Shown: piece by piece, positions 46,648 to 54,697 of the stretch
How the letters are laid out: each line of letters starts with the position of its first letter
Position numbering within the stretch: the first letter of the stretch is position 1
Assembly (NCBI RefSeq): GCF_000424265.1
Contig: NZ_AUJO01000008.1
Location: 62,001 to 126,000, forward strand
Reading direction: 5' to 3'
Origin: Butyrivibrio sp. WCD3002
GTDB lineage: Bacteria; Bacillota; Clostridia; Lachnospirales; Lachnospiraceae
DNA: 64,000 nt
Translations under genes and position numbers: made by a program
The notes under the pieces: generated by a model
The model's input: only the letters and a program-made list of their open reading frames with translations
Databases searched by the model: none
What the model was told of the DNA's origin: nothing

Positions 46648-46702
46648 CACCTGTATTCTAACACCTGCATTCTAACACCTGCTGTCCAACAAATGTCTAC
46701 AC
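46647..46702 (+). repeat. 14-bp tandem repeats upstream of the giant gene
   Basis: The units are ACACCTGTATTCTA (46647-46660), ACACCTGCATTCTA (46661-46674), a third degenerate unit ACACCTGCTGTCCA (46675-46688) and a fourth weak unit starting ACAAATGTC. They sit immediately upstream of the candidate -35, so they could be a regulator-binding array. Slippage-generated DNA is the alternative. Confidence 0.7.
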
Positions 46703-46744
46703 ACCGGTTAACTAAGGATGTTCTTCCCTCGCTTTCGCTCGCAG

Positions 46745-46785
46745 CAAAAAAAGAAGCACATCACTGATTTACAGTGACATGCTTC
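46745..46785 (-). terminator. intrinsic terminator after the GT4 gene at 46796
   Basis: On the minus strand, GAAGCATGTCACTG and CAGTGATGTGCTTC form a 14-bp stem with two G-U pairs around a five-base loop, followed by T7. It ends the dehydrogenase / DUF2334 / GT4 transcript and isolates the giant gene downstream. Confidence 0.88.
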
Positions 46786-46795
46786 CATATATTCT

Positions 46796-48064
46796 TCATG
46801 AAAATTTTCCTGTTAAATAGAATTTCGACATCATCTCTGCCTGAGTCTTAACATCAAAGCCTGCGGCGCCAATCTGGGCTGTGATCGGTCCTGATGAAGC
46901 CTCCCTGTCTCCGATGGGAATGCCGTATTCATCATCATTTATGCCACTTAGCATCAGATCATTTAATATCTTTCTTGCCCAGGTTGCAGGTGCATCCTCG
47001 ATGCTCATCCTGCTTACAAGAGGTGTAATATCAACCTCAGGGGTAATGGAATCTGATACAAGGCACTGAAGTCCTGCTGCCTGCGCCTCCACTACTGTTC
47101 CGGGAAGACCCTCGTAGCGTGAAGGGAAAAGAAAATAGTCCATTGCCTGATAATATTCATTGGCATTACTCTTATTGCCTGCAAAGATTACCTTATCCGA
47201 AATCTTAAGGTCGTGACAGAGCTGCTTCATTGTATCCATCAGCTCGCCTTCACCCAGCATCAAAAGCCTTATCCTCATGCCATGGAGCATACTGAAGGAA
47301 TTAGCTTCATCGTGACTTAGAATCCTCAAAAACTCTGCAAATACCTTTATCAGATACTCATGATTTTTTGCATAGTGGAAACGGCCCACATGACCGATAA
47401 CTATTGCATTGGAAAGCCCCAGCTCTTTTCTGATCCTTTCTCTAGCCTCGGGATTATAAATAAACCTTCTAAGGTCTATGGCATTTGGAATTATTCTGAC
47501 AAGACCGCCATCTGTAAGGGTATCTCCAAACACTGCTCTTGCCGCATTCTCTGTACATGAAAATCTAAGGTCACAGGTCTCAGTGTTACTCAAAGGATGA
47601 CGAATAATCTTGGTTACTATTCCCTTAATACCGGGATCGACTCCTGCACTTCTGGCATGGGCTATTGTAGTTCCGATGCCGCAGGTCTTGGCAATAGGAA
47701 GATAAATGGCAGCGGTACTTGTCATATGTCCCTGCACCATTTTCCACTCGCCCCTATGCTGCATGAAAAACATACGGACCGCATTTTTATAATCCCTTAA
47801 GTTAGTTCCATGATATCTGGGAACACAGTAGATATTTCCGCCAAGCTTCCTTACTGCCGCATCGAAATAATCAGGCTTTCGAACAGCCATAAGCTCATCG
47901 GATGTGGGACACTTTTTACCTGTAGGCTCAGCTGATGAATGAACAAGAAAATCAAACTGCACCTTATCCCTGTCAATATGTCTGTAAAGATCCATTATTC
48001 GGCTCTCGGCTCCGCCAAGACCCAATGTACCAAAAACATGTAATATTCGAATAGGCTCAGCCAT
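46796..48064 (-). CDS. family 4 glycosyltransferase
   Basis: A GT4 enzyme of 422 residues. GTLGLGGAESRIMDLYRHI is the N-terminal loop, and FDFLVHSS is followed by an insert with several charged residues. GHVGRFHYAKNHEYLIKVF opens the second domain, and SRYEGLPGTVVEAQAAGL provides the E-x7-E. It is a paralogue of 34718-35836. An in-frame GTG at 48073 exists, but AGAGGTGG before the ATG at 48064 decides the start, just after the stop of the DUF2334 gene. It is the last gene before a strong terminator. Confidence 0.9.
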   Translation of the reverse strand: MAEPIRILHVFGTLGLGGAESRIMDLYRHIDRDKVQFDFLVHSSAEPTGKKCPTSDELMAVRKPDYFDAAVRKLGGNIYCVPRYHGTNLRDYKNAVRMFFMQHRGEWKMVQGHMTSTAAIYLPIAKTCGIGTTIAHARSAGVDPGIKGIVTKIIRHPLSNTETCDLRFSCTENAARAVFGDTLTDGGLVRIIPNAIDLRRFIYNPEARERIRKELGLSNAIVIGHVGRFHYAKNHEYLIKVFAEFLRILSHDEANSFSMLHGMRIRLLMLGEGELMDTMKQLCHDLKISDKVIFAGNKSNANEYYQAMDYFLFPSRYEGLPGTVVEAQAAGLQCLVSDSITPEVDITPLVSRMSIEDAPATWARKILNDLMLSGINDDEYGIPIGDREASSGPITAQIGAAGFDVKTQAEMMSKFYLTGKFS

Positions 48065-48066
48065 TG

Positions 48067-48855
48067 TTACCACCTCTTGTGCACTAAAATATATTTAATC
48101 CTTGCAAGAATGTATTCCTTAATTCCCTGAAGCTCTCCTGCTTCCACAGGGTCGGTCATAAGCCATTCATTCCAGCTGACAACCTTTCCCGTCTCAAAGA
48201 CTTTGGAATAATAATTAAAATCTTCATTGGTAAGGGTATTTGTATGAACGACAAACGTGGTGTAGCCTTCATGATCGTCTGTCAGAGCACTGTCCTTCCT
48301 ATATGAAATAGGATAGAAGGTCATATCAAAACGTCTGTAGGCATTCCTTCCAAAACCATCTGTCACTCTTCTAAAGCCCTTCTCCACAAGAGCTGTTATG
48401 GTATTTCTGTCATAGCTGTGACTTGGCGCCATGAAAAAATCTGTGGCAATTCCGTGGCTCTCCAGAATCTTCTTGCCCTCGCTAATCATCTCCAGCTGTT
48501 TTTCATATGGAATTCCTGCGAATTCAGACTGTTTATTTAAAGGCAGCATTCCGCCCTTCTTGGTGGTATAAACGTGATGAAAACCATGCATTGCTATAAT
48601 CCATCCCTCTGACTGAAGGTCCCTCACCATTCTCCAGAAATATGGATTCTCTTCGCTTTCTGCTTCTTCATCCATCCCCTTTTTTTGCTTTGAATCAGGC
48701 TCCTCAGTCTCCACCTTGAGCTTCGGATCCCTATTATCCGGTACCACGCCTATAAGAGGTCTGATATTGTACTCATCCAGAAGTCTCTTAAATCTTCTGA
48801 ATTTGCCCATATCCATACCCGGCGCGATATCATCCATTCGAATTAATATCTTCAT
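48067..48855 (-). CDS. DUF2334 polysaccharide-deacetylase-like protein
   Basis: A 262-residue protein of the DUF2334 branch of the NodB-like polysaccharide deacetylases. MKILIRMDDIAPGMDMGKF places the two Asp residues expected for the metal and catalytic site. GWIIAMHGFHHVY gives the H-x3-H-type pair, and FMAPSHSYDRNT gives the later motif. No signal peptide, so it may be cytosolic. It may deacetylate a precursor or be an inactive relative. An upstream ATG (48897) would add 14 residues, but these are only the translation of a hairpin (48864-48887), so 48855 is preferred. A charged insert sits around residues 45-75. Confidence 0.8.
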   Translation of the reverse strand: MKILIRMDDIAPGMDMGKFRRFKRLLDEYNIRPLIGVVPDNRDPKLKVETEEPDSKQKKGMDEEAESEENPYFWRMVRDLQSEGWIIAMHGFHHVYTTKKGGMLPLNKQSEFAGIPYEKQLEMISEGKKILESHGIATDFFMAPSHSYDRNTITALVEKGFRRVTDGFGRNAYRRFDMTFYPISYRKDSALTDDHEGYTTFVVHTNTLTNEDFNYYSKVFETGKVVSWNEWLMTDPVEAGELQGIKEYILARIKYILVHKRW

Positions 48856-48887
48856 ACAACAACGCCGCCACTTTTTAAGGTGGCGGC
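48856..48887 (-). promoter_or_regulatory. perfect GC-rich hairpin at the translation start of the DUF2334 gene
   Basis: GCCGCCAC (48880-48887 on the minus strand) pairs perfectly with GTGGCGGC (48864-48871) around CTTAAAAA, followed by GTTGTTGT and the ATG. The only SD-like bases (GGCGG) are locked in the stem. It could be a weak terminator or attenuator between the dehydrogenase and DUF2334 genes, or a translational control. Confidence 0.6.
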
Positions 48888-48901
48888 ATTCCCCCATTTA
48901 A

Positions 48902-50218
48902 TTAAAGTCTCCAGTAAGCAAACTCTGCTTCATCGAACTCATTCTTATTGTAAATTCCCTTAACATCAAGGAATACTCTCTTCGTATGAGAAGGCGCATA
49001 CCACTTTTTAATATCTTCCTTAGTGATTCCAAGGAACTCCTCATGTGCAACCGCCACAATGACAGCGTCCATATCATGGATATCATCCATAGTATCAAAG
49101 GCTATTCCGTAAAGTCTGTTTGCTTCATCACTGTCAGCTGTAGGATCAACTACGATAGGATCAATACCGTACTCCTTAAGCTCATTATAGATATCAATTA
49201 CCTTGGTATTTCTTGTATCCGGGCAGTTCTCCTTGAAGGTAAAACCAAGAATTCCAACTCTTGCACCCTTAACAGGAACATCACCTGCAATCAGCTTCTT
49301 CACACAGGACTCTGCAATGTATTTACCCATGTCATCATTGATGCGGCGTCCCGAAAGAATGATCTGACTGTGATAGCCAAGGGACTCTGCCTTATATGTA
49401 AGGTAGTAGGGATCTACACCGATGCAGTGACCTCCTACCAGTCCAGGCTTAAAGTTCAGGAAATTCCACTTGGTTCCTGCTGCTTCAAGTACGCTCTTTG
49501 TATCTATATCCATCTTGTGGAAGATCATTGAAAGCTCATTCATGAAAGCGATATTGATATCACGCTGGCTGTTCTCGATAACCTTTGCAGCCTCTGCAAC
49601 CTTGATGCTCTCAGCTTCGTGAACACCTGCAAGAGCAACAAGCTTATAAACGTTTGCTACTTCCTCAAGAGTCTCCTTATCCATACCTGAAACAATCTTG
49701 GTTATGGTCTCAAGCCTGTGAACCTTATCACCGGGATTGATACGTTCAGGTGAATAGCCAACCTTAAAATCTACTCCGCATTTAAGACCAGACTCTTTTT
49801 CAAGGATCGGCACACAAACATCCTCCGTTACGCCGGGATAAACTGTTGACTCATATACTACAATAGAACCCTTTGTGAGATATTTACCAAGAGTTCTGCT
49901 GGCACTCTCAACAGGGGTGAGATCAGGTGTATGATCTTCGTTAACCGGAGTTGGAACTGCTACTACATGGAATTTACATTCACGCAGCTTCTCAGGATCA
50001 GCGGTAAAATCTACAGCTGTCTCCTTTATTGCAGCATCTCCGACCTCTCTTGTAGGGTCGATTCCCTTTTTATAAAGGGCAACCTTCTCTGCATTGAAAT
50101 CATATCCAACTACCTTGATTTTCTTTGCAAATGCCACAGCAATAGGCATTCCGACATAACCAAGTCCAACAAGTGACAGTTTCTCCTCTCCTGAAAGGAG
50201 TCTCTCATATAAACTCAT
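48902..50218 (-). CDS. UDP-sugar 6-dehydrogenase (UDP-HexNAc type, WbpO/TviB-like)
   Basis: A 438-residue nucleotide-sugar dehydrogenase. SLVGLGYVGMPIAVAFA (about 15-31) is the NAD-binding Rossmann loop. ESTVYPGVTE and GYSPERINPGD are family motifs. GGHCIGVDPYYLTYKA carries the catalytic Cys265, and GFTFKENCPDTRNTKV is the C-terminal UDP-binding segment. The G-V-D-P-Y-Y-L form and the N-terminal layout fit the UDP-GalNAc/GlcNAc 6-dehydrogenases rather than UDP-glucose dehydrogenase. The product, a uronic acid, would feed the glycan and could be the substrate of the AsnB-type enzymes. It has its own promoter with a palindrome over the -35. Confidence 0.92.
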   Translation of the reverse strand: MSLYERLLSGEEKLSLVGLGYVGMPIAVAFAKKIKVVGYDFNAEKVALYKKGIDPTREVGDAAIKETAVDFTADPEKLRECKFHVVAVPTPVNEDHTPDLTPVESASRTLGKYLTKGSIVVYESTVYPGVTEDVCVPILEKESGLKCGVDFKVGYSPERINPGDKVHRLETITKIVSGMDKETLEEVANVYKLVALAGVHEAESIKVAEAAKVIENSQRDINIAFMNELSMIFHKMDIDTKSVLEAAGTKWNFLNFKPGLVGGHCIGVDPYYLTYKAESLGYHSQIILSGRRINDDMGKYIAESCVKKLIAGDVPVKGARVGILGFTFKENCPDTRNTKVIDIYNELKEYGIDPIVVDPTADSDEANRLYGIAFDTMDDIHDMDAVIVAVAHEEFLGITKEDIKKWYAPSHTKRVFLDVKGIYNKNEFDEAEFAYWRL

Positions 50219-50278
50219 TTTTATACCTCGTCAAATTTTCTTATCTCACATGACTGTAAGATAGAATATTACCAATAT

Positions 50279-50310
50279 ATTATACAATCTTGAATCAAAG
50301 ATTCAAGATT
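50279..50310 (-). promoter_or_regulatory. promoter of the dehydrogenase gene with an overlapping 25-bp palindrome
   Basis: On the minus strand TTGAAT (50301-50306), a 16-base spacer and a perfect TATAAT (50279-50284) form a good promoter. AATCTTGAATC (50286-50296) and GATTCAAGATT (50300-50310) make a perfect 11-bp inverted repeat around three bases, covering the -35 and the spacer. This is the position expected of a repressor operator. As RNA it could also act as a hairpin after the GT4 gene ending at 50331, but no T-tract follows. Confidence 0.65.
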
Positions 50311-50330
50311 GATGCAAATTGCGTGTCAAC

Positions 50331-51431
50331 TTACCTGGCAGCTTCAAGCACGTTTTTATAGGCATCTATAACAAGCTGTCTGTCAAAGTGCTTTTCAATA
50401 TATTCTCTGCCAAGCTTTCCCATCTTAGCCCTGTCTTCTTCTGACAGTGAGAGCATTTTTCTTATGGCTGCTTCCAGAGATTCTGCGCTCTTTATCTCAA
50501 AGGTAAAGCCACTTTTTTCAGGCTCGATTGCTTCTATACATCCGTTAATGTCAGAGCACAGGATAGGCCTTCCGCAGGCTGCTGCCTCAAGGAGCACATT
50601 TGACATTCCCTCATGATAGGAGGGATGAATAACAACGTGACTCTTCGACATAATAGGCTCAACAGTGTCAAGGTGTCCGTGGTAGGTGATAATGCCCTTT
50701 TCCTCCATCTCCTTTATAAGAGACTCATAGTTCCCCCACTCATCCTCTTCATATTCTCCCACAAGGTCAAAGTGGACATTTTCGTATTCTGAGGTAATGG
50801 TCCTTGCAGCCTCGAGATACTCAGATATTCCCTTATCCTTCATAATTCTTATCACAGCAAGGAAATGTATGCCCTCTGCTTCCGAAGGATATTCCCTAAA
50901 AGGATGCTCAGCCAGATTTACTCCGGATCCCGGAAGGAGACCGGCATTTTTACGGGCAACGCCTCTGTCCTGCATGAATTTCTTATTACGCTCGTTTTGG
51001 AAAAACACTTTTCTTGCGCCGGAAGTAGCAGTCTTATAAAAAGCTATAAGTGCTTTACTCATGATTCCGCCGTTTTCAATAGCCATTCCAAGGCCTGTAA
51101 TATTGCAGATATAGGGAGTATGGGTAAGCTTTGCTGCCATTCCTCCATAGAGATTTGGCTTTATGGTATAGGTCAGCACAAATCCGGGCTTAAGCTCCTT
51201 AATAAGCTTCTTATACGCCAGCATAAGGGCAAAATCCTTTGCAGGATTCATTCCATGTCTGTTGAAATTTGTCTCTGCAATTTTAACGCCTATTTTCTCA
51301 AGCTTTGCCACATTTTCGTCCGGAGGAACTGACACAATAACTTCATGTCCGTCCGCCAGAAATGCTTCCAGAAGCTCTCGTCTAAAAAGAAACAGACCGT
51401 TGGCATAATTGGTCAAAATTAGAATTCTCAT
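50331..51431 (-). CDS. family 4 glycosyltransferase (PglA/CapM-like)
   Basis: A GT4 enzyme of 366 residues. LTNYANGLFLFRRELLEAF and TYTIKPNLYGGMAAKLTHTP, then ITGLGMAIENGG, are characteristic of the PglA/CapM-type enzymes that add the second sugar onto an undecaprenyl-PP-linked first sugar. HPSYHEGMSNVLLEAAACGRP carries the donor-binding motif. It overlaps the ATP-grasp gene by four bases (ATGA) and shares a transcript with the PglC-type initiating enzyme, consistent with it being the second step. It is separated from the downstream dehydrogenase by the promoter at 50279-50310. Confidence 0.9.
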   Translation of the reverse strand: MRILILTNYANGLFLFRRELLEAFLADGHEVIVSVPPDENVAKLEKIGVKIAETNFNRHGMNPAKDFALMLAYKKLIKELKPGFVLTYTIKPNLYGGMAAKLTHTPYICNITGLGMAIENGGIMSKALIAFYKTATSGARKVFFQNERNKKFMQDRGVARKNAGLLPGSGVNLAEHPFREYPSEAEGIHFLAVIRIMKDKGISEYLEAARTITSEYENVHFDLVGEYEEDEWGNYESLIKEMEEKGIITYHGHLDTVEPIMSKSHVVIHPSYHEGMSNVLLEAAACGRPILCSDINGCIEAIEPEKSGFTFEIKSAESLEAAIRKMLSLSEEDRAKMGKLGREYIEKHFDRQLVIDAYKNVLEAAR

Positions 51432-52417
51432 TGCATTCTGCCCTTTATGTTAGAAAGCGTATCGATAACCACGCTGTCATACATCATCATGACAACATCC
51501 TCATCATACTGTCCTATAACAGGCTCATTTTTCTCCTTATCATGGACGTTCTTATATATGAAAGCAGGGAAATCAACTCCTGCTCCGTAGGCGTGAAGAT
51601 AAGCTCCTCCAAACCTGGGATTAACCTCTGACAGATAGTATTTTCCGTCCTGATAAAACAGATCCATATCAAGAGGTCCGTTAAATCTAAATACCTTAAG
51701 GGCATTTTTTACAAAATCAAAAAGCGCTTCATCCTTAAAGGATATTGTCTTATTGGCACCGCCTATTGTAGTTGATATCTTTTTCTTTGAAAAAATCGCC
51801 ACTACTTCATTGGAAATGGTATCAACATAGACATCTGCATCCATGTCGTTTCCGGTCATAAGCTCCTGGATGATAAGCGACGGATCAGTTGCTGTTACTT
51901 CCTCAAGAAGCTCTATTGTATCTACTCTTCTGGCACCAACGCTTCCGCTTCCTGTTCTCGGCTTTACGAAAACGGGCAGTGATATGGCATTCTTTTTATA
52001 ATCTTCATGAAACTCTGCAAAGCTGCCATAGGTCTTAACAGTATTAATCCCCTTATCACTAAGGTACTTAAACATCTCATATTTATCGAAGCAAAGGTCC
52101 GCTGTCTCCTTATAGGGAGCAAGAACCTCCACACCGATCTCTTCAAATTTTGCACGGTTATCTGCAAGAATAGATATCTCCGGATCGATCAGAGTCGTAA
52201 CCGCATTTATCTTTTCCTTTTTACAGATATCAAGGATTATTCCGATATAAGTAGGATCTGTTATTAAAGGAACCTGATAGCTGGCATCAGCAAAAGCAAG
52301 GGCAGGTGCATAGGGGCTGTTATCCGTTACCACAAGCCTTACCTTATCACCAAGGGTATTTCTGAAGTCCTTTAAAAGCTCACATCTTCTACCAACACTG
52401 CAAAACAATATATTCAT
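51428..52417 (-). CDS. ATP-grasp domain protein (carbamoyl-phosphate-synthase-large-subunit-like)
   Basis: A 329-residue protein with an N-terminal Rossmann-like domain (NILFCSVGRRCELLKDF). The ATP-grasp fold follows: LPVFVKPRTGSGSVGARRV is the glycine-rich lid, LIIQELMTGNDMDADVYVD lies mid-domain, and YYLSEVNPRFGGAYLHAYG supplies the Mg/ATP-binding E-x-N-P-R. Such genes often accompany PglC-type sugar transferases in Gram-positive glycan loci and are expected to ligate an amino acid or similar group to a sugar or carboxylate. It lies 14 bases after the PglC-type gene. Confidence 0.88.
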   Translation of the reverse strand: MNILFCSVGRRCELLKDFRNTLGDKVRLVVTDNSPYAPALAFADASYQVPLITDPTYIGIILDICKKEKINAVTTLIDPEISILADNRAKFEEIGVEVLAPYKETADLCFDKYEMFKYLSDKGINTVKTYGSFAEFHEDYKKNAISLPVFVKPRTGSGSVGARRVDTIELLEEVTATDPSLIIQELMTGNDMDADVYVDTISNEVVAIFSKKKISTTIGGANKTISFKDEALFDFVKNALKVFRFNGPLDMDLFYQDGKYYLSEVNPRFGGAYLHAYGAGVDFPAFIYKNVHDKEKNEPVIGQYDEDVVMMMYDSVVIDTLSNIKGRMQ

Positions 52418-52431
52418 AATTTTAATGCTCC

Positions 52432-53091
52432 TTACTGATCACTTTCTTTTTCCTTTGGTGTTCCCGTGAATGCCTCCATTGTGGCATCCGTCGCGCTGTT
52501 AACATCGCTGTGATCAAGTACTACCTTAATTGTCATAATTATAATCTTTGCATCAAGTGCGAAGGAAAGATTTCTTACGTAATAAACATCTTTCTCAAAT
52601 TTATCCTCCCAGCTAAGGAGGTTACGTCCATTCACCTGTGCCCATCCAGTAAGTCCGGGCCTGACATCATGACGATGATGCTGTTCTTCATTATAAAGAG
52701 GAAGATATTTCACAAGAAGAGGCCTTGGTCCCACAAAGCTCATATCCCCCTTAAGGATATTGAAAAACTCCGGAAGTTCGTCAAGACTTGTGCTTCGAAG
52801 CTTTTTACCAAAATTTGTAAGCCTTACTTCATCCGGAAGAAGCTCTCCCTTTGCATCCCTTTCGTCTGTCATGGTTCTGAACTTATATAGATTAAAGACC
52901 TTCTCATCCTTACCGGGACGGGGCTGCTTGAAAATGACAGGACTTCCAAGCTTAACTCTCACAAGGATTACAAGTATCAGATACAACCAGGAAAAGCATA
53001 TCAGTACAAGCAGGGATATTATTATGTCCAGCAATCTTTTGAAGAAACTGCCATATAATCCATACTTAATTTTGTTATCATTATTTGACAT
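52432..53091 (-). CDS. PglC-type monotopic phosphoglycosyl transferase (second initiating enzyme)
   Basis: 219 residues, a short initiating enzyme with a single re-entrant membrane helix (about 15-42), then the catalytic core. [51 protein letters not shown] (Asp-Glu dyad) and [14 protein letters not shown] define the PglC/WcaJ-C family. It transfers a sugar-1-phosphate, often of a bacillosamine or GalNAc type, to undecaprenyl phosphate in the cytosolic leaflet. It is the first gene of the transcript with the ATP-grasp and PglA-like genes. It has no N-terminal helices like those of the long enzyme at 17535. Confidence 0.93.
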   Translation of the reverse strand: MSNNDNKIKYGLYGSFFKRLLDIIISLLVLICFSWLYLILVILVRVKLGSPVIFKQPRPGKDEKVFNLYKFRTMTDERDAKGELLPDEVRLTNFGKKLRSTSLDELPEFFNILKGDMSFVGPRPLLVKYLPLYNEEQHHRHDVRPGLTGWAQVNGRNLLSWEDKFEKDVYYVRNLSFALDAKIIIMTIKVVLDHSDVNSATDATMEAFTGTPKEKESDQ

Positions 53092-53163
53092 ATTAGGTGT
53101 CCCCTGCTTTCATTATTTGCACAACAAAGTTATCACAGTAGATATTATAAATCAATCTATTTG

Positions 53164-53192
53164 TTGTTATTGCTATTTTTCTGCATTATACT
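53164..53192 (+). promoter_or_regulatory. candidate promoter of the YitT-family gene
   Basis: TTGTTA (53164-53169), a 17-base spacer and TATACT (53187-53192) lie 68 bases before the ATG at 53261. The 169-base region between this gene and the divergent PglC gene is very A/T-rich. No clear minus-strand promoter could be picked out. Confidence 0.45.
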
Positions 53193-53260
53193 GAGATTAT
53201 ATAACAAAACGCATCAAATATATGCGTATATTATTAATATATTTTGTCAGAGGATTTTAA

Positions 53261-54121
53261 ATGAAGGCAAACCTAAAAAAAGATTCAATTCGTCTTGTTG
53301 TTGTACTCGCAGCAGCTCTTTTAATGTCTGTAAATATTCAGTCATTTATCAACGCAGGAGGTCTGTTCCCGGGCGGTGCCCAGGGCCTTACTATTGTTGT
53401 TCAGCGAATTGTTCTTAAATATTTCGGCATAAACATCCCATATTCACCTGTTAATATCGTACTTAACATTTTCCCCATTTATCTGGGCTTTCGCTACATA
53501 GGAAAAAGATTCACCATTTTTTCAATGATAATGGTTTTGGCCAACGGCTTTTTTGTAGATATCATTCCTGCCCATGCCATCACCTATGACCCGCTTCTTA
53601 TTGCGGTTTTCGGTGGTATTATAAATGCTGCTGCCATCTGCATGTGCCTTATGGTCGATGCTACAAGCGGCGGAACAGATTTTATCTCCATATATCTGTC
53701 TCAGAAAAAAGGCGTGGATGCTTTTCCCTTTATCCTTGGCATAAATACCGTGATCCTTCTTATAGCAGGAATCTATTTTGGTTGGGATAAAGCTCTTTAT
53801 TCCATGATATTCCAGTATGTAACCACTCAGGTACTGCATATTCTATACAGAGTTTATCAGCAGCAGACTCTTTTCATCATCACCGATAAGCCTGCTGAGG
53901 TTTGCGACCTTATATACCGCGTAGCCAATCACGGTGCAACTCTGATTCACGGCGAAGGCTCCTTCGAGCATCAGAACAAAATGATCGTATACTCAGTCGT
54001 AAGTGCTTCAGATACAAGAAAACTCATCCCCGCGATAAAGGAGATAGACGAAAACGCCTTCATCAACTCTATTCGCACGGATGAGGTTCGTGGTAATTTC
54101 TATTTAAGACCAAGAGATTAA
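53261..54121 (+). CDS. YitT family membrane protein
   Basis: A 286-residue protein. Five or six membrane helices (about 10-185) contain the family blocks INAGGLFPGGAQGLTIVVQ and VDATSGGTDFISIYLS. A C-terminal soluble DUF2179 domain follows, with GATLIHGEGSFEHQNKMIVY and a final DENAFINSIRTDEVRGNFY. The function of YitT proteins is unknown, though a transport role is commonly suggested. GAGG seven bases before the ATG. It ends ten bases from the convergent zinc-ribbon gene with no visible terminator between them. Confidence 0.92.
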   Translation: MKANLKKDSIRLVVVLAAALLMSVNIQSFINAGGLFPGGAQGLTIVVQRIVLKYFGINIPYSPVNIVLNIFPIYLGFRYIGKRFTIFSMIMVLANGFFVDIIPAHAITYDPLLIAVFGGIINAAAICMCLMVDATSGGTDFISIYLSQKKGVDAFPFILGINTVILLIAGIYFGWDKALYSMIFQYVTTQVLHILYRVYQQQTLFIITDKPAEVCDLIYRVANHGATLIHGEGSFEHQNKMIVYSVVSASDTRKLIPAIKEIDENAFINSIRTDEVRGNFYLRPRD

Positions 54122-54131
54122 ATCAATCTTC

Positions 54132-54632
54132 TTAATATAATCCGCCGATCTCATTTAAAACAGATGCAAAAACAGCGCCAAATGCCATAATGAAAATAAA
54201 AGAAAGTACGTAAGCAATTACCATCCAGATGAGCTTGGCTCTTGCCCAGTTCTTCTTGCTTTCCTTTGTACCGTCACTTACTGCCCATACAATAAGCATG
54301 ATAAAACCAACAAGCGGAATACAGGTAATAAGGAATGTGAGAAGCCAGTCACCAAGCGAAACAGGCTCATTATTCACAGGCATATATCCATAAGAAGCTC
54401 CGCCCTGAGGAGCATATCCCATGGGCTGCTGATACTGCGGCTGATAAACAGGCTGCTGGTACAGAGGCTGCTGATACTGCTGTGAAGGAGCAGGTTCATC
54501 AGAGTTAACAGTTGAAGCTGCTTCACCCTCGCTTGCAGGTGCCACTGCAGCGTCTTCAACAGGTGCGCCGCAATTAGGGCAAAAAGCCATATGATCTTCA
54601 ACATTCGCGTTGCATTTTGAACAAATCTTCAT
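54132..54632 (-). CDS. zinc-ribbon membrane protein with Gln/Tyr-rich linker
   Basis: A 166-residue protein. It begins with a zinc ribbon, CSKCNANVEDHMAFCPNCGAP (the four Cys lie at residues 4, 7, 18 and 21). A low-complexity Q-Y-Q-Q-P linker (about 50-85) follows, then two membrane helices (about 95-115 and 133-157). Such proteins are widespread in Firmicutes and of unknown function. The linker is built from repeats of Y-Q-Q-P. GAGGAGG before the ATG. It has its own promoter at 54668-54697. Confidence 0.85.
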   Translation of the reverse strand: MKICSKCNANVEDHMAFCPNCGAPVEDAAVAPASEGEAASTVNSDEPAPSQQYQQPLYQQPVYQPQYQQPMGYAPQGGASYGYMPVNNEPVSLGDWLLTFLITCIPLVGFIMLIVWAVSDGTKESKKNWARAKLIWMVIAYVLSFIFIMAFGAVFASVLNEIGGLY

Positions 54633-54667
54633 TTCGAAATCCTCCTCTACAAAACTTTTCTCATAAA

Positions 54668-54697
54668 ATTATACAAACTGTTCTGCGCTTATGTAAA
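54668..54697 (-). promoter_or_regulatory. promoter of the zinc-ribbon gene
   Basis: On the minus strand TTTACA (54692-54697), an 18-base spacer and a perfect TATAAT (54668-54673). The -35 overlaps the last codons of the SulP gene, so the zinc-ribbon gene can be expressed independently of it. Confidence 0.6.

Noticed and set aside
46647..46702. Short tandem repeats read as a CRISPR array
   Set aside because: The units are directly adjacent with no spacers, only 14 bp long, and no cas genes are present.
50286..50310. Palindrome read as a terminator of the GT4 gene ending at 50331
   Set aside because: No T-run follows on either strand and the palindrome overlaps a good promoter, so an operator fits better.
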